A DNA stretch of 40,080 nucleotides, taken from assembly GCA_031835245.1 (NCBI GenBank), contig JAVKOQ010000422.1, forward strand, positions 1-40,080, read 5' to 3'. Below, piece after piece: positions 1-10,178 of this stretch. Numbering within the stretch: the stretch's first letter is position 1; each line of letters starts with the position of its first letter. The notes beneath the pieces were generated by a model that saw only the letters and a program-made list of their open reading frames with translations, was not told where the DNA came from and did not search any database. The position numbers and the translations under genes were made by a program. Origin of the DNA: Balamuthia mandrillaris (Eukaryota; Discosea; Longamoebia; Balamuthiidae).

Positions 1-2364
1 TCGGACATTGACACGCACATGTTTCCCGTGTTTGATGATGGCCTCGTCAACGTGTCTTTGATACCTTATCACGACTTTATGCTATCGGTTTGTTCTGTTC
101 TGTTCTGTTCTGTTCTATTTTGTATTATTTGTTTATGTGGTAAGCTTTAGTTATACGAGCACCGGCACCAAGCGTTGGAGGTGGCGTGTCTTCCAAGAGA
201 GCACGTTTGGCTGGAACAAGCTCCCATTGAGTTTCAATTGGATCCGGATATCCTTCGCCGGTAGGTATTACTTCTCTTCTCCTTTTTTTTAAAAAAAAAA
301 ACTTCCTTTCGTTTCTCTGTGATATTATTTATTTTTGTCTGTCTTGTTGCGTTTGTGGTTTGTGGTTTTTTTATTTCTAAGTTGTCACATGAAAGGACGG
401 CGCTGTGGGAAGCGAAGAGAGGATTTAGGAATGCTGGCAACAAGCTGAGAGTATTGGGAGCTACTCCTTATAACTACAAAAGAGCCAAGAAGGAAGTCAT
501 TCATGCGCTTCGCTACCTTCTGTTTGCCATCCAACTGGTTCAAACGGTATTTTTTTTGTTTGATCTGTTCTCTGTTCTCTATTTCTCAATTTCTTTTTGT
601 AAAAATGTTTAATAGGGAACAATTCATGACTATGCTGCTGCTAATGACTATCAACAATCCATTCTTTCCGAGTCTTCTACTTCTACTTCACCTCCTTCTC
701 CTCCTTCTTGTTCTTCTTCTGCTTCTTCTTCTGTAGATGAAACAAACGAAGAAGAAACCAAAAAAGATAACGTCACGCTTCGTTTCAACCAAGCCATCCT
801 CGCAAAGTACAAACCAATATTTCAGAGTCTACGCGAGAAACTCAAAAGTTTGAGAACCTATTCTCACTTTTACAGCAAACGAGAAACGGAAAGACAAGGA
901 ATGAAAACGATGATGGAGCTTTATTGGCAGCAACAACGACAACAGCAACAAATGGTAGAACCAGAAACATGGAAACTAGAAGCGGACGAAAAGGAAGCAT
1001 CATTGGATGTTGTAACGTATTTAAGAGACGAGACTGAAAAATGTGGCGGGAACTGGACAGAAGCTCTTCAGCGTTTGGCAGCTTCGAGAAATGTTTGTTA
1101 TTGCTTTCATTCTGAATATCCGAATTTAGTATTTCTCCGACACGATGTAAGTCTTGTCCTTTGCCATTTCTTCGTTCTTTCTTCTGTCATTCTTTTTCGT
1201 TGTTCTTGCTCTTTTTCTCACAGGTCTCTTTGCTTGTTCGACACCAGCCATTTACTCCATCAACGCCTTCCTATGATACAGCAAACATTAAACGTGAAAC
1301 ATGTAAAGGACTAATTCTTGATATCACATGTAACTGGAAAGTGGTTGCTCGCTTTTCTTCTGATCCTGAAGAAAGTCATGACCAAACTAAAAAAGAGGCT
1401 CAAACAGAGGAAGAGGAGAAAGAAGAAATAGAAGTCACGGAATACTTGGAAGGAACTCCCGCTTTGCTTTATCACTATAACCGGCAATGGCATATTTCTT
1501 CCATGTGTATGCTTACCCTTCTCTGCTTTTCTCTCTTTTCTTTTGTCTCACCTCTCTTATTTCTGAAGACGAGCCGGCTAAACCACAGATGGACCTCTCG
1601 TGGAAAGGAGATTCGCGTAACATCACCTTTGAGTCTCTCTTTTGGAACACTTGGAACAGAGATGGATACTCCCTTCCTAATGATACCTCCAGGTTCGTTG
1701 CTGTTTCTGAATCTTCTTTTTCTCACTCTTTTTTGCGCTTATCTTTTCCTCTATGTATTCTCTTATGTTATACGCTTTCTTTCTGTGTTCCATTTCGAAG
1801 GTGCTATACGTTTGTCCTACAAACTCCATTACATCGGTATATCACCAGACCTGAACAAGATAGACTCATCTTCGTGGGTGCAACCACCATTCCAAGTTTG
1901 CAAGAGTGCCATGATCTAACTGCGATTGCTGTATATATCCTCTTCATGTGTTCAGTTGCATGTTCACTCAACTCTCTTAATTCTTAGGAAGAGAAGAACT
2001 GGCTCACACCAAGAGTATTCCCCGAGCTCGTTTCATTGAATCAAGTCTTTGCAAAGGCTAAAACTTTGAATCCTTTCTTGACTAAAGTACGTGCTTCACC
2101 ACTCCACGAGAGAGATTCTTGCCTGTTTTAACTCTTCCTGCAAAAGGGTCTTGTTGTTCGTTTCCATTGCAGGTTTGTTACATCATTTCTTTCCCTTTTC
2201 TTTCTTTCTGTGTTAACATTTTTCATTGTACTCCGCTTAGTGGAAGACTAGTAAAGGTTAGATGTCCTCTACATGTGGCAGTGGCGTTGGGCACTGACTT
2301 TTCTGGTGTTGGTCCCTTGAACCTTCGCGCTGACATGGACGAACGGCACATGCTAGAATTGGTT

Positions 2365-2409
<45 letters not shown>

Positions 2410-2753
2410 TCTCTCTTTCAATTCTGTTTTTCCTAACTTTAAAATAGTTGAGATACAATTGCAGCGAAACATTTATTCGTTACTTACCAACGTGGCAAAC
2501 CTTCCACAAAGAGCTTTCCGACAAATATGAACGAATGTGCTCCTCTCTGGACCACGCATGGAACCAGCTCAAAGAACACGGAGACGACAAGAAGCAATTT
2601 GCAAAAGCAGCCAATAGACACCAGTTTGCTTTTCTGCTGTTCAGACTCTACAGGCTTTGGAAAGAGGACCTGAGAGAATATTTGTCAGCGAGACAAGTCT
2701 TTGGTCTGTGTGATGACCATATGTTCTCCAGAGCATGGAGCGCCTTTGAGTAA
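1..2753 (+). CDS. RlaP-type nucleotidyltransferase fused to a degenerate RNA ligase domain (5' end outside window)
   Basis: Eleven visible exons, all phase-consistent: 1-87, 151-260, 396-546, 616-1146, 1224-1506, 1569-1692, 1801-1930, 1988-2086, 2147-2172, 2241-2361, 2448-2753 (655 codons seen). The window opens on SDID, which fits the metal-binding end of a pol-beta nucleotidyltransferase motif. A helical part follows ('KKEVIHALRYLLFAIQL', then 'GTIHDY'), as in the RlaP family (PF10127), known as an RNA-ligase-associated pol beta. A Ser/Glu-rich linker leads to a domain laid out like T4 Rnl1/DRB0094-type RNA ligases: 'HSEYPNLVFLRHD', 'CKGLILDITCNWKVVA', 'EYLEGTPALLYHY', 'KGLVVRF', 'VKVRCP', 'FAKAANRHQFAFLLF'. 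The catalytic Lys of K-x-D-G is Tyr (visible residue 367), the motif III Glu is Val and the motif IV Glu is Lys, so the ligase half looks inactive. The role may be RNA end repair. I infer family from motif order only. Confidence 0.75.
2369..2407 (+). repeat. (CT)n in intron 10 of the RlaP/ligase gene
   Basis: Uninterrupted CT dinucleotides on the sense strand, between donor GT at 2362 and acceptor AG at 2446-2447. It is part of the polypyrimidine stretch of the intron. Confidence 0.95.
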
Positions 2754-2970
2754 ACACAAAAACTGAAATGTAAAGAAGAAACATAATTTAAATACTGGCA
2801 AGAATAGAAAATAATAAAACCTCTCCTCCTTGCTATTACAGCAGCAGAGAGAGGCTTCGTTCCTTCTAAACAGGCCCTACCCTGGACGCCAGGGCTTTAA
2901 GGCTTTAGAGATTGCTTAGAAGGAACTGGGGAAGGGTGGTTTCAAGAAAGGAGAATAGGAGGTACCATCT

Positions 2971-3261
2971 TTACTCCTGTTTTGCATGTGACCAGGAGAG
3001 CCAACGGTGTTGTTGAAGAAGAGCATTGCCAAGTGATTGAAGTTTTCTGACAACGGCAAACACTAAAAGAGTCAACAAGAGGCAAAAGAGAAGTGCAGCA
3101 AATGGATCGCGAAGGAGGAGGAAGCTTCCTCCTAGCGTTACAAGCAACAAAAGAATGATGAAAGAGCCGAGGTTCGTAGAAGACATTGTACTTTTGTTGT
3201 TTTTGGCTCTAACACGTTCAACTTTCTTTGCCAACAGTTTCTGGTCAAAACGATGATTAGT

Positions 3262-3305
<44 letters not shown>

Positions 3306-4831
3306 CACAAAAAATAAATGCATTCAGAATACTGAACCTCCATCTTTTGTTGTAATGCCAGTTTGGAGGGTCCATAAGCAGCATCAACAAAGCGTTGTAA
3401 CGCCATCTCTATGCTCTTCTCAATCTCTAGCTCTAATACTGAAGAAGAAACAGGAAACCTATCCGAGAATAGATCCATACGTTCGTCAAACATTCTCAAA
3501 GACTCTTCCAAACATAGTCGAGCAAGAACGTCCGGCACGAAACCATTCACCTCTTGCAACTTTGAGTTCATTGCCTTCACGGAGAGTCGTATCAGCTTTA
3601 CATAATCTTTTTCGTTTTGGGTTGTTCGGCGAAAGTTAACAGACAAGGACAGAGCAGAGAAGAACAACAAATAAGAAAGAAGGAAATAGAAACAAACCAT
3701 CTATAGGTACACTTTGTTCTTGGGAAAGACGCTCTCGCAAGAAAGACACCAACTCGCTGATGTCCCTTTGGAAGCTCTCTTCTAGTTCCAAGCTGTTGCT
3801 GGCCTTCTTTTCTCTTTGCTGTTGCAACCGTTCAATAGGATAAATGGGAAGGTGCATAGGATGACAGGTTCTTCTTGTTGCCGGAAACATTTTTTGAATG
3901 GCTTCTCTTACGGATGTTGCTGAAGATGATGAAGAAGAACAAGATGTAGAAAGGACTGTTTCGAGGTAGAGTTTGTTGGCGTCGCCATCTGGGAAGAGCT
4001 GGTGGAGACTAGCCCAGTCTTGAAAGTCTCGAAGGATCCAGACCAGATGTGGAAAAGTGAGTTTGAGTGAGTCTTCTTGTTGCATGTGTTCTGTCAATGA
4101 TGCCATAAACCTGAGATAATATTGTTTTTAACCACGCCGTTGAGTTTGGCAGAAGAGAAGAAGCAAGCAGATAACAGAAGAGGAAACAGAGAAGAAAGAA
4201 GACAGACGAAGGGAGAAGGCGGAATGTACGAAAGTTGTTGCAAAGCAGCTTCCTCCAATCTGGCATGTGTATTATACATCAGCACGTTGCTCAGCAGCAT
4301 GACAAGCGCGAATATCCTGGCGTCCAACGTGGCTCTGTCCATCTCCTGCCTCGCCATGGAGTTGTGTGTCCCCTCGGAGTCCATGAAGAGCACCACCTTG
4401 TCTCCCTCCACCACGGAGGCCATCACCCATATTCCCATGGTTTGCCCTTTCAACGTCTCCCCAACTTTGAAGCATGGGCTTGTGTCTCGTTTCTTCTCTT
4501 CTCCTTCTTCTCTTTCTTTCTCGGAAGAAGAAGAAGAAGAAGAAGAAGAAGAAGAAGACCAGGTTTGCATTATTTGGCCCAGCAGGAAGGACTTGCCGGT
4601 GCGATAAGGCCCGGCAATGGCGACCACGAAGAGGTTCTGTTGCTGGTCGTTGTTTTGCCTCTTCACCAGAGGGTGTTCCTTCAGGGCCAACAGCATGTTC
4701 AGCACGGAGGGGTCCACCCGGAGGAGGCCATCCTTGTCAGCATCCACTAGCTTCCGAGGTTGTTGGAACAACGGCCAGAAAGCGGGGGTAGAAGCAGGAG
4801 CAGCAGAGAGACGACGCGACCAACCGAACAT
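2971..4831 (-). CDS. Atlastin/GBP-family dynamin-like GTPase with C-terminal membrane hairpin
   Basis: Exons on the minus strand: 4831-4230, 4110-3698, 3606-3338, 3240-2971 (517 aa). P-loop 'GPYRTGKSFLL' (residues 74-84), switch Thr in 'GQTMGIW', G3 'DSEGT' (151-155), 'FALVMLLSNVLMYN' and the G4 'RD' of 'VWILRDF' (228-229) are the signatures of the GBP/atlastin GTPase domain. A helical middle domain follows. Two hydrophobic segments (about 454-471 and 475-492) with a short basic tail match the membrane hairpin of atlastin, which fuses ER membranes; GBPs lack it. A poly-Ser run (92-103), coded by a GAA/TTC microsatellite, plus an acidic stretch interrupts the region between P-loop and switch. 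Start chosen at MFGWSRR because the upstream frame is the TG repeat. The gene is divergent from adenylate kinase, with about 500 bp between. Confidence 0.85.
3263..3302 (-). repeat. (GA)n, i.e. (CT)n on the sense strand, intron 3 of the atlastin-like gene
   Basis: A pure dinucleotide run inside the intron between exons 3338 and 3240. The sense (minus) strand is the pyrimidine strand. Confidence 0.95.
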
Positions 4832-4865
4832 GAATATGCACTGTGTTTGTGTGAATTGGACACTT

Positions 4866-4903
<38 letters not shown>

Positions 4904-5336
4904 TGACCCTGACCCCAAGAAGATTCGAAGAAGAAGCAAGCACAAACGAAAAAGAAGTAGCAGACGTTACAAGGAACTCCTAGAAGACGTTACTTCTTCC
5001 TGTTTTGTTGCAAGCGCCTTGGTCAATTGGTGCAGGGTTTGACCCCAAGGGAACACCTTTTATCTGGAATCGAGATCATTATTCGATTTTCTCAGATCGT
5101 CCAACCCAATTTCAAATTTTCTTCGTGGATGACGTGGCCAGCTCCCTGACGACAAAAAAAAAGGGCGCTTGCCATTAGCGAAAAAAAAAAAATAAGTGCC
5201 AAACACGCTCCCTCTTGCGCAGAGTGCAATCGAATTGATTTTTTTTTTTCATCAGCCGCCGCCCCGCCGCTGCTGCTACTCTATTCCTTCTCTGATTTTT
5301 CTTCACGCAAGCAACAAAATATAATTTTGATCCATC
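4832..5336. other. Divergent intergenic region with (TG)n
   Basis: A 505-base spacer between the atlastin-like gene (-) and adenylate kinase (+). It holds a (TG)16 tract at 4871-4902, several A/T homopolymers (5154-5162, 5181-5192, 5239-5249) and no convincing ORF. It must contain both promoters, but I see no clear TATA box. Confidence 0.6.
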
Positions 5337-5991
5337 ATGGGTTTGTGGCAACAGTGGACCGAGTCTAGCACGCTCACCAAAGCGGCGGTGATCGCCTCCA
5401 CAGCGGCAGTGGCCGCCGTGGCCGGCTCCTTTGTCTACCAACGCTACTACTGCGGCAGCTGCTGCGGCTCCTCCAAGTGCAACAAAGGCGGCAGGAAGGT
5501 CAACGCCCACGGCTACATCATTGCCGGCGCCCCTGGCAGCGGCAAGGGCACCCAGTGCGAGCGCATCGTGGAGATGACCGGCGTGGTGCACCTCTCCACG
5601 GGGGACATGCTGCGTGAGGAGGTGAAGCGCGGCACGGAGCTGGGCCTCATGGCCAAGGCCATCATGGAGAGCGGCAAGCTCGTCTCGGACGACCTCATCA
5701 TTGGCATCATTGCCAACCGCCTGGAGCAGGAGGACATCCAGCAGCGCGGCTTCCTGCTGGACGGCTTCCCCAGGACGGAGGCCCAGGCTCAGGCCCTCAA
5801 GGAATTGGTCGTGGACATCAAGGCCATGTTCCTGCTGAACGTGGACGATGAGAACATTGTGGAGAGGGTGTGCGGCAGGAGGATCGACCCGGAGACCAAC
5901 AAGAGCTATCACGTCACATTCGCCCCTCCCCCCTCTGAGATTGCTGATCGCCTCATCCAAAGGTTTGTTTTTTTGTTTTGTGTGTGTCAGT

Positions 5992-6036
<45 letters not shown>

Positions 6037-6255
6037 GGCAACAATTAATCGATCCAAAATCACTAAACGAATCTTTTTTTTGATAGACCTGATGACAATG
6101 AAGAGACGGTGAGGAAGCGATTGAATGTCTTCACGGAGCAGACGACCAAGATCTTGCCCGTCTTCCAGGACAAGCTTGTCATGATCGACGGCAACCAGAA
6201 CATTGACGACGTATGGGGCGACATACGTTCCGTTTTGGAGGCTGTTCACCACTAA
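5337..6255 (+). CDS. Adenylate kinase with N-terminal membrane anchor
   Basis: Exons 5337-5962 and 6087-6255, 264 aa. It interconverts AMP + ATP and 2 ADP. The P-loop 'GAPGSGKGTQC' (64-74), 'HLSTGDMLREEV', the AMP-binding 'GFLLDGFPRT' and 'CGRRIDPETNKSYHV' are classic adenylate kinase blocks; the C-terminus 'ETVRKRLNVF' completes the fold. Two features are unusual. About 60 residues precede the kinase, with a hydrophobic segment (about 14-34) and a Cys cluster (39, 42, 43, 48), suggesting a membrane-anchored form with palmitoylation or metal binding. The LID segment after YHV is shorter than in long-form enzymes and lacks the usual D-D-x-T-G-E-P-L stretch. The coding sequence is GC-rich with C/G third positions, unlike most neighbours. 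The single intron carries (CT)n at 5996-6034. Confidence 0.93.
5996..6034 (+). repeat. (CT)n in the adenylate kinase intron
   Basis: CT dinucleotides on the sense strand between donor GT at 5963 and acceptor AG at 6085-6086. Confidence 0.95.
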
Positions 6256-6408
6256 AAAAAAAAAAAAAATAGACTTTCTTTTCTCTTCTAAACGAATTTA
6301 AAAAAATAACACTCATCCACTTTTTATTTAATCTCATCTCATCTTTCTTTCTTTCAGAAACAAAACATTCACAAAACTTTTTGAGAGAGAGATGAAGCCT
6401 CATGTTTT

Positions 6409-8775
6409 TTACTTACGAAGAACGAAAAAGTCCTCGAGGCCGTTATCAGCGGAGCGGAAGAAGCTCCATTGCAGGGTGGTGCTGTTGAAGACCTCCAACA
6501 CGCCATAGCCTTCACCTTTGCCATACCGATGGGCTGACCACTTTGTTTAAGAGAGAGCGAGAGCGAGAGCGAGAGAGTGAGAAAGAAAGAAAGAAACGAC
6601 AAGAAAGAAAGAGGGACGTACAGCAGCTGGAGAAGACGCCCAGCCATCGTTTAAGCCTTCAATACACTGCAAGAGAACAATGTTAGGAATGAACAGGCGA
6701 ACGGAAGAACGAAAGAAACGTACGCCAGCAGCGCCCGTGACGATTTGGGAGAGAGAAGGAGGGTGGTCGTAGGAAGAGGCCGTCTTTTTGCCATCCAGCA
6801 AGGGCCAAGTACGTTCGTAGGAATGGACATGGCCGCAAACGTAAAGATCTACTTGATACGTGTGGAACAACTTTGTTTTATTTGGTTTGTGTTAGGAGAA
6901 GTAAACGAGGAAGAGAATAAGCGAACGAAGAGCACGACGAAGAGAATGATAAAGAGAAGAGGGCGATGAAGACAGGAGCGAGAAGATACCTTTTCAACAG
7001 CCTTTCTCAAGCCGTCAACATACCACTGGACGTAGATGCTGTCCACAGAGCTGTACATTGGTCTGTGGCCAACAACGATGATCCAAGGCACCTGCGCTCT
7101 GTTATTGTTGGCTTTTTGCAAGTCAGCTTCCAGCCATGCCAGTTGATTTCCAAATGTATCAGCAAAGGGACTGTTTTTTTGTTAACAAAGTCAGACGAAG
7201 ACAAAGAAAAAGGAAGAAGGAAGAAGATAGAACAAGCAGAAGATGAAAGAACCATCCAGGAAAATCAGTTTCAGTGCTAATGCTAATGAAATGGACGTTC
7301 TTGTAATCGAAGCTGAACCACATGTTCTGTCCAGTGCTGTTGCTCTCCTGGAAGGGCATTCTGAACCGATAGTTGTAGAGATTAAACTTTGTGGAGTAGG
7401 ACAATGTTGGAAAGCCTGACTGTTGCTCATGGTTTCCTGGGCATACCTTTAGTTTTGTTTGAAGATCAGTGGAAGTAGAAGAAACAGAAAGCAGTTCAGG
7501 AAACGAAGAAATCAAATAGAAGAAAGAGAAGCATGCAAGATAAGCAAGGGTGAATACCATGTATGGCACGCGAGACATAACCGGAGTCATCATTCCGAAC
7601 CATTCATCCCAAACAGACTGGTACCAGTAACTTATTCTATCGTTGGCATACCTACAAACAAAGTACAAGGTCGTAGGTGAGGAGAACAGCACTACAAAGG
7701 CACAAAGAAGCACAAAAGAACGTAAAAACCGAAAATAACGTACGACATGTCTCCAACGTGATAAACAAAGTCCAAGCTTCCTTTATGGATGAGCTCAGCC
7801 ACTCGCTTGATAGTGTCAGAGGAGTACCAGGTGCCCATGTCTCCGTACATGGCCACCCGAGTAGGCGCAGTGGCGGGAGGTCCCCTCACAGGAGCTGCAG
7901 TAAAGTTATACTCAGCGCTCCATTTAGAGACGTCGCTGCTTCCATCACCACAGATATAGTAATAGGTGCTGCCAGGAACGAGGTCGGTCAACACGACATC
8001 GTGCGTGTAGCCGATGCTCTCTTTGTAGGTTCGTGAAGTGCCTTTGGCGGCACTTGTGTACTTTCCTCTGTTGTAGTTTCAGTTAGAGGTGACGAGAGGA
8101 AGAAGAAGAAGAAGAAGAAGAAGAAGAAGAAGAAGAAGAAGAAGAAGAAGAAGAAGAAGAAGAAGAAGAAGAAGAAGGAGAAGAAGGAGAAGGAGAAGGA
8201 GAAGGAGAAGGAGAAGGAGAAGGAGAAGGAGAAGGAGAAGGAGAAGGAGAAGGAGTAGAAGAACAAGAACAAGAAGAAGAACAAGAAGAAGAACAAGAAG
8301 AACAACAAGAAGAAGAACAAGAACAAGAACAAGAACAAGAACAAGAAGAACAACCACAACCACAACCAGAGAGGAGGAGAAAAGTTACGTACGGTTGAAG
8401 ACCGTACTTGACCACTGAGGCTTCTGTTTTCACTACATAAAGAGAGCCAGAAAACAAAAGAGTGAGAAAATGTGCTTCCGTTGAAGTGTTTGTAACGTAC
8501 AGACCTTGGGTCCACCAAGACACCGCCATACGAGTAGGAGCGCCAGCGAACGCCAAATGAACGAAAACAGGCTTGTCAGAGGTGTCCCTTGGCATGAAAG
8601 TAAGGTCCTGCAGCTGCGCCTCCACCTCCTCCACCTCTATCCGCCTCCACGTCTCCCCCTTCTCCTCCTCAGCAGCCACAAGAACCGGAGGAGCGGCCAA
8701 GGGGTGTGCCCTCGCGACCACCGCCACCACCGCCAGCAGCAACACCAAGCAACAACAAGCGGCACTACTTCTCAT
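6409..8775 (-). CDS. Secreted purple acid phosphatase (metallophosphoesterase)
   Basis: Nine exons: 8775-8505, 8432-8393, 8067-7744, 7651-7558, 7446-7253, 7170-6990, 6870-6724, 6666-6622, 6540-6409; 475 aa, all phases consistent. A signal peptide (MRSSAACCCLVLLLAVVAVV..) opens the protein. A fibronectin-like N-terminal domain ('MAVSWWTQG', 'DLVPGSTYYYICGDG') follows, then the five metal-ligand blocks of plant/animal purple acid phosphatases: 'YGDMG', 'HVGDMSY', 'PGNHE', 'VVGHRPMYSS' and 'CGHVHSYERTWP'. All ligand residues (D, D/Y, N/H, H, H..H) are present, so it should be an active Fe-Zn or Fe-Mn phosphatase, probably lysosomal or secreted. The C-terminus 'GYGVLEVFNSTTLQW' matches the family. 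Intron 2 contains a roughly 285-base GAA-type array. Start at 8775 directly follows a GA-rich leader; an upstream in-frame Met at 8886 would displace the signal peptide. Confidence 0.93.
8096..8380 (-). repeat. Compound (GAA)n/(GGAGAA)n/(GAACAA)n array in purple acid phosphatase intron 2
   Basis: Pure GAA from about 8097 to 8176, then GGAGAA hexamers to about 8254, then GAACAA/GAAGAA mixtures to about 8375. The sense strand of the host gene reads TTC/TTCTCC/TTGTTC, so the whole block is an extended pyrimidine tract upstream of acceptor CAG at 8068-8070. Open frames across it (poly-Arg, poly-Ser, poly-Leu) are not genes. Confidence 0.95.
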
Positions 8776-8776
<1 letters not shown>

Positions 8777-8815
<39 letters not shown>

Positions 8816-8818
8816 TCT
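8777..8818. repeat. CT-rich tract immediately upstream of the purple acid phosphatase ATG (GA on sense strand)
   Basis: On the minus (sense) strand this is a GAGAGA/GAAAGA leader ending one base before the ATG at 8775. It lies in the 5' UTR, not in an intron. Confidence 0.9.
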
Positions 8819-9029
8819 ACTCTTTGCGTAGTGCAGGGTAGCGGCAATACAAAAAAAAATGAGAAAAAAGCGTAGCAGGGTTCCATAGTTTGTTAGAGGA
8901 GAAATTCGGTTTTTCATTTTCGCAAAATTTCCTATTTTAGAAGCAGGTTGCTGACGTGGCGTATTTTAATTGGAGGTGGTGCTTTTCCTGGGGAGGTATT
9001 TTTCCGTGGTGAGAGCACTGCTGAGTGGG

Positions 9030-9030
<1 letters not shown>

Positions 9031-9085
<55 letters not shown>

Positions 9086-9166
9086 GGGAGAGAGAGAGGG
9101 AGAGGGAGGGGAGAGAGAGAGAGAGAGAGAGGGAGGGAGGGGAGAGAGAGAGAGGGAGAGAGGCAA
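9031..9166. repeat. (GA)n/(GGGA)n block
   Basis: 136 bases made only of G and A, starting as pure GA and then interspersed with GGGA units. It lies upstream of the purple acid phosphatase gene. Confidence 0.95.
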
Positions 9167-9490
9167 AGGAAGAGAAGAACACATGTTGGGAGGGTCCTTC
9201 CATCAACTGCGCCATTGTCAAAGTGTTAACTGTGCATAAACGTTTTTGAAGCAATTAGAGAGAGAGAGAGCAGCAAAATCATTGCGTTTAATTCTCATCG
9301 GTGGCAGTGTTGTTTTGTACCTTCAACTGGCCACTAATGTTGAACAAACTCTTGTTGATGTGATAGTCAGCATTTCATTTTGATCAAGAAGGCTTGAGCA
9401 CCGAACTGTTAACACAAGTTTGATAGAGAAAGAAAGAAAGACAGGAAGAAATATTGTAACAAAGACCAATAAGAACTGCAATCATGAAGC

Positions 9491-9507
9491 AAAAAAAATC
9501 AAAAGGA
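9491..9507 (-). terminator. Pol III oligo-T terminator of 5S rRNA copy A
   Basis: On the minus strand the 5S gene is followed by TCCTTTTGATTTTTTTT, giving a T4 and then a T8 run, the normal Pol III stop. Confidence 0.7.
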
Positions 9508-9625
9508 GGATACAGCACGATGGATTCCCGGGTGGTCACCCACCCCAGTACTAACATCGCCTGGCGGAGCTTAACTTCGCTGATCGGACGGGAAGCGGTG
9601 CTTTCTCCGCAGTATGGCCGTATCC
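9508..9625 (-). rRNA. 5S ribosomal RNA (copy A)
   Basis: 118 bases on the minus strand starting GGATACGGCCATACTGCG and ending GTGCTGTATCC. The ends pair (GGATAC/GTATCC) as helix I. The canonical eukaryotic 5S segments are present: CCGTCCGATCAGCGAAGTTA, AGCTCCGCCAGGCG (A-box region) and GGGTGGGTGACCACCCGGGA (C-box region). By eye it is identical in sequence to the plus-strand copy at 10676-10793. Confidence 0.97.
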
Positions 9626-10178
9626 AGTATTGATGACTCCTTCTTGCTGGATTCCCCAATCCCCCCGGCTAACGCTCCTTCGCGTCATATGTCCCTACCC
9701 TTTTGCTTTATCTGCTTCTTAGTCTTTGAATTACTTTTTCCCCTTCGGCTTCGGACTCAATTTCTTGCAGTATGGATGTACTCGAAGGTTTTCTCATCTC
9801 TCGCTCTCTCTTTTGCCTATTGGTAATCTCTCTCTAGGTCTCTCTGTCTCTCTCTTTCTCTCTCTCTCTCTCCCTCTGTATACCATCTCGTCCTCGAGAA
9901 TATGTGTAAGCAAAAAAAAAAACCTTAGCGCACACCTAAGGGCATCCTCCCGGTTGAAACACATTGTCGTAGTCTTCGATGAACCATTAAACATGTGTCT
10001 CCTTTCTATTTATGCGATACCTCCGGAGATCTGGTCGGCACGTTAGGATAATAGGATAAACTCTTCATGCCGACATGAATGACATCACACAACCGAAATT
10101 CTCGACCCTTTCCTCACCCATAACTTAACTCTCAGAGGGGTGCAGGAACAAGAGAGCTCGACGCAGCAACCCCAGAAA
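9626..10178. other. Spacer between 5S copy A and U2, with CT tract
   Basis: No ORF supported. It contains a CT-rich tract (about 9825-9880), a hairpin plus T11 on the minus strand (9912-9941), a TATA-like element on the minus strand (10006-10014) and a 7-bp inverted repeat (10034-10040 with 10068-10074). Confidence 0.6.
9912..9941 (-). terminator. Hairpin followed by T11 on the minus strand
   Basis: The minus strand reads CCTTAG, a 7-base loop, CTAAGG, then eleven T. This is a strong Pol III-type 3' end. It implies a minus-strand transcript starting upstream (higher coordinates); I cannot match that RNA to a known class. Confidence 0.45.

Larger units (their letters stand above)
8876..9507. 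other. Intergenic region with long (GA)n block
   Basis: About 630 bases between the phosphatase promoter side and the first 5S gene. 9031-9166 is GA/GGGA repeat. The rest is unremarkable, with no supportable ORF. Confidence 0.6.

Noticed and set aside
5175..5960. 261-codon antisense frame over adenylate kinase, and a 269-codon one over the sirtuin (38111-38920)
   Set aside because: Both are shadows of GC3-rich exons with biased composition and no recognisable domain.
6409..6420. GTAAGT at the end of the phosphatase gene as a further donor
   Set aside because: The protein already ends at the family's usual C-terminus and nothing coding-like follows before 6256.
8089..8418. Long Arg-, Leu- and Ser-rich open frames in the GAA array
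   Set aside because: Pure repeat translation in all frames; lies in an intron of the purple acid phosphatase gene.
8776..8886. Purple acid phosphatase start at 8886
   Set aside because: It would place a GA-encoded Arg/Glu run before the signal peptide. The ATG at 8775 starts directly with a typical signal sequence.
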